From the NCBI RefSeq assembly GCF_013377535.1, contig NZ_JABCJE010000005.1:62001-126000 (forward strand): a stretch of DNA of 64,000 bases. Reading direction: 5' to 3'. This document shows positions 37,603 to 46,186 of the stretch, in pieces. The notes under the pieces are model-generated. The model was not told the DNA's origin, did no database searches, and was given only the letters and a program-made list of their open reading frames with translations. The translations under genes were made by a program, and so were the position numbers. This DNA is from Donghicola mangrovi (GTDB lineage: Bacteria; Pseudomonadota; Alphaproteobacteria; Rhodobacterales; Rhodobacteraceae). The first letter of the stretch is position 1. Every line of letters begins with the position of its first letter.

Positions 37603-38997
37603 ATGGTGTTCGATCCAGCCTTGGCGGAAATCCGGTTTGGTACCGGTCTGTCCCCGCGCGTGGCCGCTCCGCAGGGGATAGACGATATGCTGCGTCGTCT
37701 GGCGGGTTCCGACCAGATGGCGCAGTCCTATCCCATCCCGCGTTTCGACGGGCAGGGGGGCGCAGACATCCGCGAATACCGCGACCTCTTGAAGGCCCGC
37801 AACGCCGTCCGCGACACCGAGGCCGAAGAGCCCGCTCGCAAGGCGCTGACCGCCCAGAAGCGCAAGCTGCGGCAGGGTGAGATCGACATGATCCGTGCGC
37901 AGCTTTTGCGCGGGGTGATGACCGAAGACGGGTTGCGCGAACGGTTGGTGTGGTTCTGGTCGGACCATTTTGCCACCGCGCCGCGCAGTCAGCTCTATCA
38001 GCATTCGATGGCCGCCTATCCCGAACAGGCGATCCGGCCCCATGTGGCGGGGCGCTTTGCCGATATGTTGTGGGCCGCGGCGACCCATCCGGTGATGCAG
38101 GTCTATCTGGACCAGCAGCGCAACTTTGGCCCCACCAGCGTGGCCGCCGAAAAGCGCCCCAAAAAGAAGCTGGGCCTGAACGAGAACCTCGCCCGCGAGA
38201 TGCTGGAGCTGCACACGCTGGGCGTCGGCGGCGGGTATACTCAGGCGGATGTGACGGGGTTGGCGGGGCTGCTGACCGGCCTGAACATCAACGAAGACAC
38301 CGATATGGTGGTGCGCCCGAACTATGCCGAGCGCGGGCCGTTCCAGATTTTGGGCCGCAGTTGGGGCGGGGACCCCAAAACGCGCGAGGCCGATATCCGC
38401 GAGTTCATCGAGGATCTGGCGCGCAATCCCGTGACCCTGCGCCACTTGGCCCGCAAGCTGGCGGTGCATTTCGTAGCTGACCAGCCGGACGAAGGCTTGG
38501 TCGAGCATATGGCGGCGGCGATGATCGGGGCGGATGGGGACCTGAGCGCAGGCTACCGCGCGATGCTGGAACACCCCGTGTCGTGGGACGAGGCGCCCGC
38601 GAATGTGAAGCCGCCCTTTGATTTCATGGTGTCCGCAATGCGGGCGCTGGACGTGCACCCCGCCATGCTGGAGCGCATGAACCCCCGCAATATTCAGGCG
38701 CTGTTCCTGCTGCCCATGTCCTTGATGGGGCAGTCGTGGCAGCGGCCTAACGGCCCCGATGGTTTCCCCGAGGCGGATGATCGCTGGATCAGCCCCCAAG
38801 GTCTGGCCGAGCGCATCCAGTGGTCCATGACCGCGCCGCAAACCCTGACGACGCGGCTGCCGGACCCGCGGGCCTTTGTGCAGGTGGCGCTGGGGGACCG
38901 CGCCCCTGAGGCCGTGCAGTTTGCCGCCAAGGCGGCCGAAACCGAGTGGGAAGGCGTGGGCTTGATCCTGTCCTCGCCCGCGTTCCAGAGGAGATAA
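37603..38997 (+). CDS. DUF1800 domain protein
   Basis: A 464-residue protein of DUF1800. Characteristic stretches are LRERLVWFWSDHFATAPRSQ, LNENLAREMLELHTLGVGGG then YTQADVTGLAGLLTG, HLARKLAVHFVADQPDEGLV, and a C-terminal LILSSPAFQRR. No signal peptide is evident. The family has no established biochemical function. It is almost always followed by a DUF1501 gene, as here four bases downstream, so the two products probably act together, with the partner exported by Tat. Confidence 0.9.
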   Translation: MVFDPALAEIRFGTGLSPRVAAPQGIDDMLRRLAGSDQMAQSYPIPRFDGQGGADIREYRDLLKARNAVRDTEAEEPARKALTAQKRKLRQGEIDMIRAQLLRGVMTEDGLRERLVWFWSDHFATAPRSQLYQHSMAAYPEQAIRPHVAGRFADMLWAAATHPVMQVYLDQQRNFGPTSVAAEKRPKKKLGLNENLAREMLELHTLGVGGGYTQADVTGLAGLLTGLNINEDTDMVVRPNYAERGPFQILGRSWGGDPKTREADIREFIEDLARNPVTLRHLARKLAVHFVADQPDEGLVEHMAAAMIGADGDLSAGYRAMLEHPVSWDEAPANVKPPFDFMVSAMRALDVHPAMLERMNPRNIQALFLLPMSLMGQSWQRPNGPDGFPEADDRWISPQGLAERIQWSMTAPQTLTTRLPDPRAFVQVALGDRAPEAVQFAAKAAETEWEGVGLILSSPAFQRR

Positions 38998-39001
38998 GCC
39001 T

Positions 39002-40225
39002 ATGAAGAGACGTGATTTCCTGATCCGGTCCGCTATTCTGGGCTGCTCGGCGGCGGCTTCGCCGTTTATGACGCCGGTGGCGTTGGCCTCGGCGCCTTGG
39101 GATGCGCGGTTGGTGGTGATCATCCTGCGCGGGGCGATGGACGGGCTGGATATGGTGCGCCCTTACGGCGACCGCGAGTATGCGGCGCTGCGGGGCGGGC
39201 TGACCGGCGGCTCGGTCGGAGAGGCGGATTTGGACGGGTTCTATGCGCTGCACCCGTCGCTAGAGCCCCTGCGCCCCCTGTGGAAACAGGGCGGGTTGGG
39301 CTTTGCCCATGCGGTCAGCACGCCATACCGCGACCAGCGCAGCCACTTTGACGGGCAGGACCTGCTAGAGGCCGGCACCGTCGGGCTGGATGGCGCGGCG
39401 CGGCGGGATGGCTGGCTGAATCGCCTGCTGCAAAGCGTGCCCGGCGTGACAGGCGAGACCAGCTTTGCGCTAGGGCGCGACCGGATGCTGCTGATGCGGG
39501 GCGATGCGCCGGTCAGCACTTGGGCGCCCGAGTCGGACCTGAACCTGAGCCCTCAGGCGCGGTTGCTGCTGGAAACCGTTCACCACGATGACCCGCTGTT
39601 CGCGGGCGCGGTGTCGGACGCGATCCATATTGCGGAAAGTCTGGGGCTGATCGACGTGCCCGAAAACGTCATGGACGCCCAAGAAATGGTGATGGAGCGC
39701 GCCGAGGCCAGCCGCAAACAGGCGGCGGACGGGCACACCATGCTGGCGGAATTCGCCGCCGCACGGCTGAAGGAAGAGGCGCGGATCGCGGCCTTTTCGC
39801 TGAACGGGTGGGACACCCACAAGGGGCAGGCCAAGGCGATTGCCCGCTCTGGCACCCAGTTGGCCGAGGTGATCGGTCTGCTGCACGACCGTTTGGGCCC
39901 CGATGTCTGGGGCAAGACCGTGGTGCTGGCGATGACCGAATTCGGGCGGACGGCGCGGGTCAATGGCTCGGCCGGAACGGACCACGGGACGGGCAGTGCG
40001 ATGGTGATGGCGGGCGGCGCGCTGCGCGGCGGTCAGGTCTGGGCCGATTGGCCGGGGCTGGGGGACAGCGACCTGTATGCGCGGCGCGATCTGATGCCGA
40101 CCCGCGATGTGCGCGCCCACGCGGCGTGGACGCTGCGGTCTTTGTTCGGGATCGACCGGACCTTGCTGGAAACCAGCGTGTTCCCCGGTCTGGACATGGG
40201 GAACGATCCGAACCTGATCCTGTGA
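39002..40225 (+). CDS. DUF1501 protein with Tat signal
   Basis: A 407-residue protein beginning MKRRDFLIRSAILGCSAAAS, a twin-arginine signal (RRDFL) with cleavage likely after VALA. The body has VVIILRGAMDGLDMVRPYGD, FAHAVSTPYRDQRSHFDGQD and VVLAMTEFGRTARVNGSAGT then DHGTGSAMV. This His/Asp-rich set recalls the alkaline-phosphatase/sulfatase superfamily that DUF1501 belongs to. Periplasmic action is inferred. It pairs with the DUF1800 gene. Its stop abuts the stop of the convergent response regulator gene in the palindrome TGATCA. Confidence 0.9.
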   Translation: MKRRDFLIRSAILGCSAAASPFMTPVALASAPWDARLVVIILRGAMDGLDMVRPYGDREYAALRGGLTGGSVGEADLDGFYALHPSLEPLRPLWKQGGLGFAHAVSTPYRDQRSHFDGQDLLEAGTVGLDGAARRDGWLNRLLQSVPGVTGETSFALGRDRMLLMRGDAPVSTWAPESDLNLSPQARLLLETVHHDDPLFAGAVSDAIHIAESLGLIDVPENVMDAQEMVMERAEASRKQAADGHTMLAEFAAARLKEEARIAAFSLNGWDTHKGQAKAIARSGTQLAEVIGLLHDRLGPDVWGKTVVLAMTEFGRTARVNGSAGTDHGTGSAMVMAGGALRGGQVWADWPGLGDSDLYARRDLMPTRDVRAHAAWTLRSLFGIDRTLLETSVFPGLDMGNDPNLIL

Positions 40226-40948
40226 TCAGGCCACGGCCAGCGCGTTCATCCGCTGTTGCAAGAGCGCGGCCAGATTGGCGCGGGCGGTGCCGATGGCATG
40301 CCCGCCACTGACTGCGCGCGACAGTTCCTCGACCGCGTCAGAGATCGGGGTGTCGTCGGCGCTGATCGCAACGCCGCGCAGGAATTGCAGGGCGTAACCC
40401 AGCTTGTCCCCGATGGTTTCGCGGCCCTCGTCCAGCATGTGCACCACATGGCTGAGGTCGTCGTAATAGGCCAGCTGATCGGGACGGATGGTTTCTTCGT
40501 TGATCATGCGGGGGCCGGTGGGGTGGCGGTTCAGGGGCAGGTGCCCAAGGATGGTTTCCTGAAACACCGCCAGCGACGACAGCGGCTTGGCCAGAAAGGC
40601 GTGGGCGCCCGCGTCCAGCGCCGCTTGGCGTTGCGAGACGTCGCCCGAGATGGCGATCAGCACGGGCGGGCGGGTGCCGGTGTCGGTCAGTTCCTGAAGC
40701 AGCTCACAACCGTTGCCGTCGGGCAGGCCCAGATCCACCATCAGGCAATCGGGGCGATAGATGCTAAGGTGCCGGTGGGCAGACCGCAGGCAGTCGGCGC
40801 GGCGGATGCGGGCGCCAGAGCGCATACACATCAGGCGCAGCGCCTCGCAGGTAAAGCGGCTGTCTTCGACCAGCAGCAGGCTCAGGCCGTTCAGGGGGCG
40901 CGTCGGGGTGGGGCGGGTCATCCGGTTACGCAGGTCGTCATCGTTCAT
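40226..40948 (-). CDS. Response regulator with uncharacterised C-terminal half
   Basis: 240 residues. An N-terminal receiver domain (about 20-137) has the acidic pair Glu28-Asp29 in LLLVEDSRF, the phosphorylation Asp72 in CLMVDLGLPDGNG, Ser101 in AISGD and Lys121 in FLAKPLSS. The remaining 100 residues are helical (DLSHVVHMLDEGRETIGDKL, LSRAVSGGHAIGTARANLAA) with no DNA-binding motif recognised. No histidine kinase gene is adjacent. It may relay signals by protein contact. Convergent with the DUF1501 gene with no gap and divergent from mce. Confidence 0.82.
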   Translation of the reverse strand: MNDDDLRNRMTRPTPTRPLNGLSLLLVEDSRFTCEALRLMCMRSGARIRRADCLRSAHRHLSIYRPDCLMVDLGLPDGNGCELLQELTDTGTRPPVLIAISGDVSQRQAALDAGAHAFLAKPLSSLAVFQETILGHLPLNRHPTGPRMINEETIRPDQLAYYDDLSHVVHMLDEGRETIGDKLGYALQFLRGVAISADDTPISDAVEELSRAVSGGHAIGTARANLAALLQQRMNALAVA

Positions 40949-41104
40949 CGGGTTTCTCCTCGACTCGGGGACTGGGGCGATTTCCTTCAGGATACCGGCC
41001 GCATGGATAACGTGGGGTTAACGCCCTGCGACCTTGGCGGCGCTGGACAAGCGCTGCGGTGCGGCGCGATAACTACCCCCGACCCAACAGGAGGAGACGA
41101 CATT

Positions 41105-41509
41105 ATGATCGGACGTTTGAACCACGTCGCTATTGCAGTGCCCGATTTGCAGGCCGCCGCCGAACAGTACCGCACCGCGCTGGGTGCCAAAGTGGGCGAG
41201 CCTCAGGACGAACCCGACCACGGCGTGACCGTGATCTTCATCGAATTGCCGAACACCAAGATCGAGCTACTCTACCCTTTGGGTGAGAACAGCCCGATCA
41301 ACGGCTTTCTGGAAAAGAACCCCTCTGGCGGCATCCACCATGTCTGCTATGAGGTGGACGATATTATCGCGGCACGCGATCACCTGAAAGCAACCGGCGC
41401 ACGTGTTCTGGGCTCGGGCGAGCCCAAGATCGGCGCCCATGGCAAGCCCGTCCTGTTCTTGCACCCCAAGGACTTTAACGGCTGCCTCGTGGAACTGGAG
41501 CAAGTCTGA
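41105..41509 (+). CDS. mce: Methylmalonyl-CoA epimerase
   Basis: Interconverts (2R)- and (2S)-methylmalonyl-CoA in propionyl-CoA and ethylmalonyl-CoA metabolism. The 134-residue vicinal-oxygen-chelate protein shows LNHVAIAVPDLQAAAEQYR (His metal ligand), IELLYPLGENSPINGFLEKN, GGIHHVCYEVDDIIAARDHL (second His) and FLHPKDFNGCLVELEQV (final Glu). AGGAGGAG precedes the ATG. The DUF1467 gene starts within its stop codon. meaB, the mutase chaperone, is at the other end of the window; the mutase gene is not present. Confidence 0.95.
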   Translation: MIGRLNHVAIAVPDLQAAAEQYRTALGAKVGEPQDEPDHGVTVIFIELPNTKIELLYPLGENSPINGFLEKNPSGGIHHVCYEVDDIIAARDHLKATGARVLGSGEPKIGAHGKPVLFLHPKDFNGCLVELEQV

Positions 41510-41799
41510 TGACGATCACCGCGGCCATCGTTCTATATGCGATCTGCTGGTTTATGACCCTGTTTATCACCCTGCCGCTGAAACTGCGGACCCAAGGGGA
41601 TGAAGGCGAGGTTGTGCCCGGCACGCCTGCGGGCGCACCGGCAGATTTCAAGCCCAAGCGCGTGGCGCTGATCGTGACCATCTGGGGCACGCTCATCTGG
41701 GCAGCGATTGCATCGGTGATTGTGTTTGGCGGTCTGTCCATTCGGGACATGGACCCGTGGAAATCCATCCGCCCCCAGCCCATCGAGGTGGGCAAGTAA
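41509..41799 (+). CDS. DUF1467 family membrane protein
   Basis: A 96-residue protein with two membrane helices (about 4-24, AIVLYAICWFMTLFITLPLK, and 53-75, LIVTIWGTLIWAAIASVIVF). The motif LPLKLRTQGDEGEVVPGTPA GAP fits DUF1467, an alphaproteobacterial family of unknown function usually beside mce. Its ATG shares one base with the mce stop (TGATG), giving tight coupling. The C-terminus is followed by a bidirectional hairpin. Confidence 0.88.
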   Translation: MTITAAIVLYAICWFMTLFITLPLKLRTQGDEGEVVPGTPAGAPADFKPKRVALIVTIWGTLIWAAIASVIVFGGLSIRDMDPWKSIRPQPIEVGK

Positions 41800-41803
41800 A
41801 TTG

Positions 41804-41828
41804 GTCTGCCGCGGTTAACGCGGCAGAC
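41804..41828. terminator. Bidirectional hairpin between DUF1467 and the CysZ-like gene
   Basis: GTCTGCCGCG (41804-41813) and CGCGGCAGAC (41819-41828) are perfect 10-bp arms with loop GTTAA. The loop and stem include the stop codon of the minus-strand gene. Confidence 0.6.
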
Positions 41829-42507
41829 GATGATACAGGTGGGTGAACACGGCGCAGCCCACCACCGGAACCAGCAGGTTCAACAGCGGGATCGACAGGG
41901 GCAGGGCCATCAGCCCGCCCGCCAGCCACAGGCTGAGCGCGTTCTTGCGGCGCATCTTCTTCATTCCGGCGCGGTCCGTGCGGCGCACAGCGACCATCTG
42001 GAAATATTCGCGGCTGAGCAGGAACCCGTTCAGGGCCCAGAAGATCAGCGGCGCAAAGGGCGCAAAGATCAGATACAGCACCAGCGCCAGAAGGTTCGCC
42101 ACCACGATGACGCCCATAAAGCGCAGGGAGTCCCCGATATTGGTTGCCAGACGGACGTGCTGTGCGGGGGGCAGACCGGCGTAGTGCTGATCCTCGACCG
42201 CGTCGGCCACGTCGTCCAGAAAGATGCCGGTCATGGCCGAGGCCACGGGCACCATCAGGAACGTCGAGAGCAGCAGCATCAGCGGGATCGAGCCCCACGA
42301 CACCACGTTATCGACCCAAGTGACCTCGCCAATAAACGGCAGGGTGACCGAGTCCCCCAAGAGCCAGCCGACGATCCACATGACGATGGCGTAGATGCCT
42401 GCCAGCAGAGCGATGGCAAGGCCGATCCCCTTGAGGAGGACCGACCGGAAGCGCGGATCGCTGAGCTGTGCGAGGCTCAGCGACAGGGCCTTGAGGATCT
42501 GGGTCAT
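41815..42507 (-). CDS. EI24/CysZ-family membrane protein
   Basis: A 230-residue inner-membrane protein with about four to five helices: IGLAIALLAGIYAIVMWIVG, WGSIPLMLLLSTFLMVPVAS, VIVVANLLALVLYLIFAPFA and LSIPLLNLLVPVVGCAVFTH. The ALSLSLAQLSDPRFRSVLLK start and the FLLSREYFQMVAVRRTDRA segment (LGREY..LVA.R) match the EI24/CysZ family. CysZ imports sulfate in enterobacteria; without cys genes nearby that role cannot be assumed. It overlaps the upstream nitroreductase gene by four bases. Confidence 0.85.
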   Translation of the reverse strand: MTQILKALSLSLAQLSDPRFRSVLLKGIGLAIALLAGIYAIVMWIVGWLLGDSVTLPFIGEVTWVDNVVSWGSIPLMLLLSTFLMVPVASAMTGIFLDDVADAVEDQHYAGLPPAQHVRLATNIGDSLRFMGVIVVANLLALVLYLIFAPFAPLIFWALNGFLLSREYFQMVAVRRTDRAGMKKMRRKNALSLWLAGGLMALPLSIPLLNLLVPVVGCAVFTHLYHRLPR

Positions 42508-43082
42508 TCAGCAACCCAAGTGACGATCTGCTCCAGATCGGGGCGCGGACGGTCGGGGGCCTCGGGGCCTTTGGTGCCGATGTGGATGATGCCAGCGACA
42601 CGCTCGTGAGGTTCGGCACCGAAGGCTTCGGTGATGAACTGACGATCATGGCTGAACCAGTTCGACACCCAGTTCGCGCCGAAACCGGCGGCAGTCGCGG
42701 CGTTCACAAGCGCCAGACAGACGGCGCCGGTGGAATAGGTCTGCTCGACCGCGGGGACTTTGTCGCTGTCCACGGGGCTTTCCAGAACGACAACGGCGAC
42801 GGGGCTTTTGCCGTAGACGCCGACGGGCTTGTCGATCTTGGCCTGCTCGATCCCCAGTTCCGGCCCGCGTTTCGCGATCATGCCCGACACGCGCTCCAGC
42901 GCGGCTTTCTCCAGCACGACAAAGCGCCAAGGCACCAGTTTCCCGTGGTCGGGGGTGCGGGCGGCGGCGGTGAGGATGGTGGTCAGGGTCTCGCGGTCCG
43001 GTGCGGGCTGTTGCAGCGCCAGAATGGGATAGCTCTGACGGGTCAGCAGGAAATCGAGGGCGGCTTGGTTTTTCTCGGTCAT
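42504..43082 (-). CDS. Nitroreductase family protein (YdjA-like)
   Basis: A 192-residue FMN-dependent oxidoreductase. FLLTRQSYPILALQQPAPDR is the family's RRS-type N-terminal region, TPDHGKLVPWRFVVLEKAAL resembles YdjA-type enzymes (A.DHG.L.PWRF), and AGFGANWVSNWFSHDRQFIT gives the flavin-binding GxGxxW motif. Substrate unknown. It is coupled to the CysZ-like gene by an ATGA overlap. Confidence 0.9.
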   Translation of the reverse strand: MTEKNQAALDFLLTRQSYPILALQQPAPDRETLTTILTAAARTPDHGKLVPWRFVVLEKAALERVSGMIAKRGPELGIEQAKIDKPVGVYGKSPVAVVVLESPVDSDKVPAVEQTYSTGAVCLALVNAATAAGFGANWVSNWFSHDRQFITEAFGAEPHERVAGIIHIGTKGPEAPDRPRPDLEQIVTWVAE

Positions 43083-43140
43083 CGGTCGTCCTAAAATTAC
43101 TAGGGCCTATGTCGGCAGTGGGGCGCGTCAGTTCAACCCT

Positions 43141-44247
43141 TTAGGGCAGAACGTGCGCGGCGATATCGTTAATTTCCGCTTCGACCATGGCATCATGTCG
43201 CGGGCCGGGCTGGCGGGCGTCATAGGTTTCGGCCAAGGGGTCGGGAACGGTGATTGTGCTGCCTGACATCTCCTCAAGCACGGCATGGCCGCAGAAGGGG
43301 ACGTAAAATTCCGAGTAGCCCCCTTCGTGTGCCATCACGAGGCGGCCTTCGCAATGCTCTTCGGCGGCTTCCATCAGGCTGCGGGTCATCAGGCGATAGG
43401 TCTCGGCGGTGCACATCATGCGCGACAGGGGGTCCACAATCGCCGCATCGAACCCGCAGGCGACGATGATCACGTCGGGGCGGAATTCATCCAGCGCGGG
43501 GCGGACGATCTGATCAAACGCATAGAGGTAGCCGTGATGGCCGGTGCCGGGGGGCAGGGGGATGTTGATGTTGAACCCCTCGCCCGGGCCTGCGCCGCGA
43601 TCGGTATAGGCGCCAGTGTCCTCGGGGTAGTTGCGGTCCTGATGGAGGCTGATGGTCAGCACATCGGGGCGGTCATAGAAGATCGCCTCGGTCCCGTTGC
43701 CGTGGTGCACGTCCCAGTCGATGATGGCGACGCGGCCGGCCAACCCTTCGGCGATGGCGCATTCGGTGGCGATGGCGACGTTCGCCAAGATGCAGAAGCC
43801 GTTGGGGTGATCGGGCAGGGCGTGGTGGCCCGGTGGGCGCGATAGGGCATAGGCGTTGGCAGTCTGGCCGGTCAGGACCGAGAACAGCGCGCCGCGCACC
43901 AAGCCTGCGGACTGCGCGCAAATCTCGAAACCACCGGGGCCAAAGGGGGCCTGTTCCCCCAACTCTCCGCCGCCGTTATCGGACAGGCGTTTGAATTCGC
44001 TGAGGAACGGCTCAGGGTGGACGTGCAGCATTTCCGACCACGTCACGGGATCGGCGCCGGACATGCGCAGTTCCTTGGACAGGCCGGAGCGGTCGATCAG
44101 GTTTTTCAGACGGCGCTTGGTTTCCGGTGCCTCGGGCAGGCCGCCCGCGACGAGGGGCTGCACCCAGCCGCCCACCGGATAGGTGAACGCATAGTGCCCG
44201 CCCCCGTGCCAGAAACACCCTTCGTCCCAGAAAAATCCTGTAGCCAT
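43141..44247 (-). CDS. Class II histone-deacetylase-like amidohydrolase (acetylpolyamine deacetylase type)
   Basis: A 368-residue zinc-dependent deacetylase of the arginase/HDAC fold. Visible active-site features are ALSRPPGHHALPDHPNGFCI (tandem His), AIIDWDVHHGNGTEAIFYDR (Asp and His zinc ligands), TISLHQDRNYPEDTGAYTDR, and VIIVACGFDAAIVDPLSRM (Asp ligand). Bacterial members usually deacetylate acetylpolyamines or other small amides, since histones are absent. Standard length. Single gene; divergent from DUF167. Confidence 0.9.
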   Translation of the reverse strand: MATGFFWDEGCFWHGGGHYAFTYPVGGWVQPLVAGGLPEAPETKRRLKNLIDRSGLSKELRMSGADPVTWSEMLHVHPEPFLSEFKRLSDNGGGELGEQAPFGPGGFEICAQSAGLVRGALFSVLTGQTANAYALSRPPGHHALPDHPNGFCILANVAIATECAIAEGLAGRVAIIDWDVHHGNGTEAIFYDRPDVLTISLHQDRNYPEDTGAYTDRGAGPGEGFNINIPLPPGTGHHGYLYAFDQIVRPALDEFRPDVIIVACGFDAAIVDPLSRMMCTAETYRLMTRSLMEAAEEHCEGRLVMAHEGGYSEFYVPFCGHAVLEEMSGSTITVPDPLAETYDARQPGPRHDAMVEAEINDIAAHVLP

Positions 44248-44312
44248 CAGTCTAACCCCCGAAATTTCCGGTCAGACTAGGCGGGGGCGCACCAGAGTGC
44301 TAGAGGGCAATT

Positions 44313-44567
44313 ATGGCTGATCCCGACCTGACCCATCTGGCCCAAGTAGGCACCGAAATCGCAATCCGCGTTACCCCCAAGGCGTCGCGCAACGCGATCA
44401 AGGAAGAGGACGGCGCGCTGCGCGTCTATGTCACGACCGTGCCAGAGGATGGCAAGGCCAATGCCGCTGTGGTGAAGCTGCTCTCCAAAGCGGTTGGCGT
44501 ACCGAAATCACGGCTAGAGCTGGTAAGAGGGCATACCAGCCGTGACAAGGTTTTTCGCGTCCTGTGA
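44313..44567 (+). CDS. DUF167/YggU family protein
   Basis: An 84-residue protein. EIAIRVTPKASRNAIKEEDG, LRVYVTTVPEDGKANAAVVK and LSKAVGVPKSRLELVRGHTS are the full DUF167 pattern. Structures of the family exist but function is unknown. GAGGGC lies upstream of the ATG. Its stop abuts the stop of the convergent small gene (TGATCA). Confidence 0.92.
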   Translation: MADPDLTHLAQVGTEIAIRVTPKASRNAIKEEDGALRVYVTTVPEDGKANAAVVKLLSKAVGVPKSRLELVRGHTSRDKVFRVL

Positions 44568-44807
44568 TCAGGCCTCGGCCCGGCGCAGCGTATAGACCCC
44601 TTCGGGTAGGTCGAGCGCGGCCCCAAGGTCGCGCAGCTGGCTCAGGCTCAGGGTGACTTTCATCACCTGATCGGTTCGCTGGTCATATTGTTCTAGTGTG
44701 ACGCAATCCTCGAAGGCGTTGATGATCACATCCTCGGCGAAGGGGGAGGGGCCCTCATCGACCAAGGTTACAACAGTTGCGTCAAACTCGTGCTCTATCG
44801 AAAACAT
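44568..44807 (-). CDS. Hypothetical small acidic protein
   Basis: 79 residues, not recognised. It starts MFSIEHEFDATVVTLVDEG, includes FAEDVIINAFEDCVTLEQYD and ends in a strand-helix segment VMKVTLSLSQLRDLGAALDL then PEGVYTLRR. The amphipathic pattern and lack of a signal suggest a small cytoplasmic alpha/beta protein. The ATG at 44807 is preferred to a GTG or ATG ten codons upstream because the added residues look non-coding. No partner is apparent. Confidence 0.6.
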   Translation of the reverse strand: MFSIEHEFDATVVTLVDEGPSPFAEDVIINAFEDCVTLEQYDQRTDQVMKVTLSLSQLRDLGAALDLPEGVYTLRRAEA

Positions 44808-45101
44808 ATGCCAAGCGTACCCTGCTGTTAGCGGCAATCAAGCCTTGCATGACATTTAGATGAACGCATTCGCATCATAGCACCCTGTACTTTGGTGCAT
44901 ATCTACCTAAGGGATTGATGCAAAAGGGAAATGGTCCCCCTTCGCGACATCGTGGTGGATTGCCTGCCACAGGGGGCGCACTATCTTTGTAAAAGATGAA
45001 TTTTTCCTTTATTTTCGGTGAAAATGGCCTTCTACCCATACGTATCGGTAAGACTAAACGCGCTGGAACAGGCGCGCCGAACACGCCATTCTCTCTCTGA
45101 C
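44808..45101. other. Divergent gap, A+T-richer, no gene found
   Basis: 294 bases between divergent genes. It is T/A-rich near the M48 gene (TTTTTCCTTTATTTTC at 45001-45016), probably holding that gene's promoter. No tRNA, riboswitch or convincing open frame was found. Confidence 0.4.
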
Positions 45102-45824
45102 ATGAAACACTTCTTCCTCTTTCCTGTGCTGGCCTTGCTGGCCGCTTGTGCTGTGCCCCTTCCAGAAGAACCCGACGCCCGCGGGTATACCGGCGCCCCC
45201 GATCAGACGGCGGGGATCTCTGCGCAGGCCGATGCGGCAGCCGAGAGATTCGTGCGTGTGGTGTCGCGGGTCGAGCCCGTGGCCGAATCGATCTGCCGAG
45301 AGGAGACCGAGCGGTTTCTGTGCGATCTGACGATCATGGTGGATGCGGACCCGAACGCGCCGCCCAACGCCTATCAGACGCAGGACCGCTGGGGCCGTCC
45401 GATCATCATCTTTACCGTCGCTCTGATCGCCGACGCCCGGAACGAGGACGAGCTGGCTTTTGTGCTGGGGCACGAGGCCTCTCACCACCTGCTGGGGCAC
45501 ATCAAGAAAAGCACCGAGGGCGCCAAAGCCGGCGCTGTGATCTTTGGAAATCTGGCCAGTGCCAGTGGGTTGCAGGACAAGGCGCTTGAGGATGCGGTCA
45601 ATCTGGGGGCGATCGTGGGCTCGCGCTACTATGCCAAACGCTACGAGCTAGAGGCCGACCGACTGGGTACGCTGATCGCCGCCGAGGCCGGGTATAACCC
45701 CGTGCGGGGCGCGCAATTCTTTGCCCGTATCCCTGATCCCGGTGACCGGTTCCTGGGCTCTCATCCGCCGAATGCCCAACGCCTGCAGGTTGTGCGGGAA
45801 GCCGCCGCCCTGGTGGGTTATTGA
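45102..45824 (+). CDS. M48-family metalloprotease lipoprotein
   Basis: A 240-residue zinc protease predicted to be an outer- or inner-membrane lipoprotein. The N-terminus MKHFFLFPVLALLAAC ends in a lipobox with Cys16. The zinc motif is HEASHH (His124-Glu125...His128) and the third ligand lies in KRYELEADRLGTLIA. Length is that of the short LoiP/YggG-like group, which lack the membrane domain of HtpX. A role in envelope protein quality control is inferred. The ATG at 45102 was selected because it yields the lipoprotein signal; an upstream ATG at 45018 does not. Confidence 0.9.
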   Translation: MKHFFLFPVLALLAACAVPLPEEPDARGYTGAPDQTAGISAQADAAAERFVRVVSRVEPVAESICREETERFLCDLTIMVDADPNAPPNAYQTQDRWGRPIIIFTVALIADARNEDELAFVLGHEASHHLLGHIKKSTEGAKAGAVIFGNLASASGLQDKALEDAVNLGAIVGSRYYAKRYELEADRLGTLIAAEAGYNPVRGAQFFARIPDPGDRFLGSHPPNAQRLQVVREAAALVGY

Positions 45825-45893
45825 TCTGGGTCAACGTATCGGGGCGCAACTAATGTTGCACTGCCGGGGAACCTTATGTGCTGGAGGCCCCGA

Positions 45894-46148
45894 ATGTCTG
45901 TATCCGAACGCTTTGAACACCATGCCAAGCTGGTTGCCGAAATGGCGGACACCCTTGGCGTTGACCTGATCGAGACCATGCAACGCGGCAATCTGGACGG
46001 CGAGGACCTGCGCCAGATGGTGAACAAGTGCACCGGCTGCACCAGCCCCTGCGAGTGCAACGACTGGCTGGCCGCCCACAAGGACGGTGCCGACGCGACC
46101 CCCGACTTCTGCCGGAACGCGGACACCTTTGCCAAGCTGAAGATCTAG
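45894..46148 (+). CDS. DUF6455 family cysteine-rich protein
   Basis: An 84-residue protein with five cysteines: Cys46, Cys49, Cys53 and Cys55 in VNKCTGCTSPCECNDWLA and Cys73 in TPDFCRN. This matches the small DUF6455 family common in Rhodobacteraceae, in which the cysteines are likely to hold a metal or Fe-S cluster. Function unknown. GGAGG lies seven bases before the ATG at 45894. The IMPACT-family gene follows 38 bases later. Confidence 0.8.
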   Translation: MSVSERFEHHAKLVAEMADTLGVDLIETMQRGNLDGEDLRQMVNKCTGCTSPCECNDWLAAHKDGADATPDFCRNADTFAKLKI

Positions 46149-46186
46149 GGTTCCGCACCCGCGCCCGCGCCTGCTATGGCGGGGGC

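Noticed and set aside
37513-39123. 536-codon minus-strand frame opposite the DUF1800 gene
   Set aside because: His/Arg/Gln-rich antisense artefact; DUF1800 is clearly coding.
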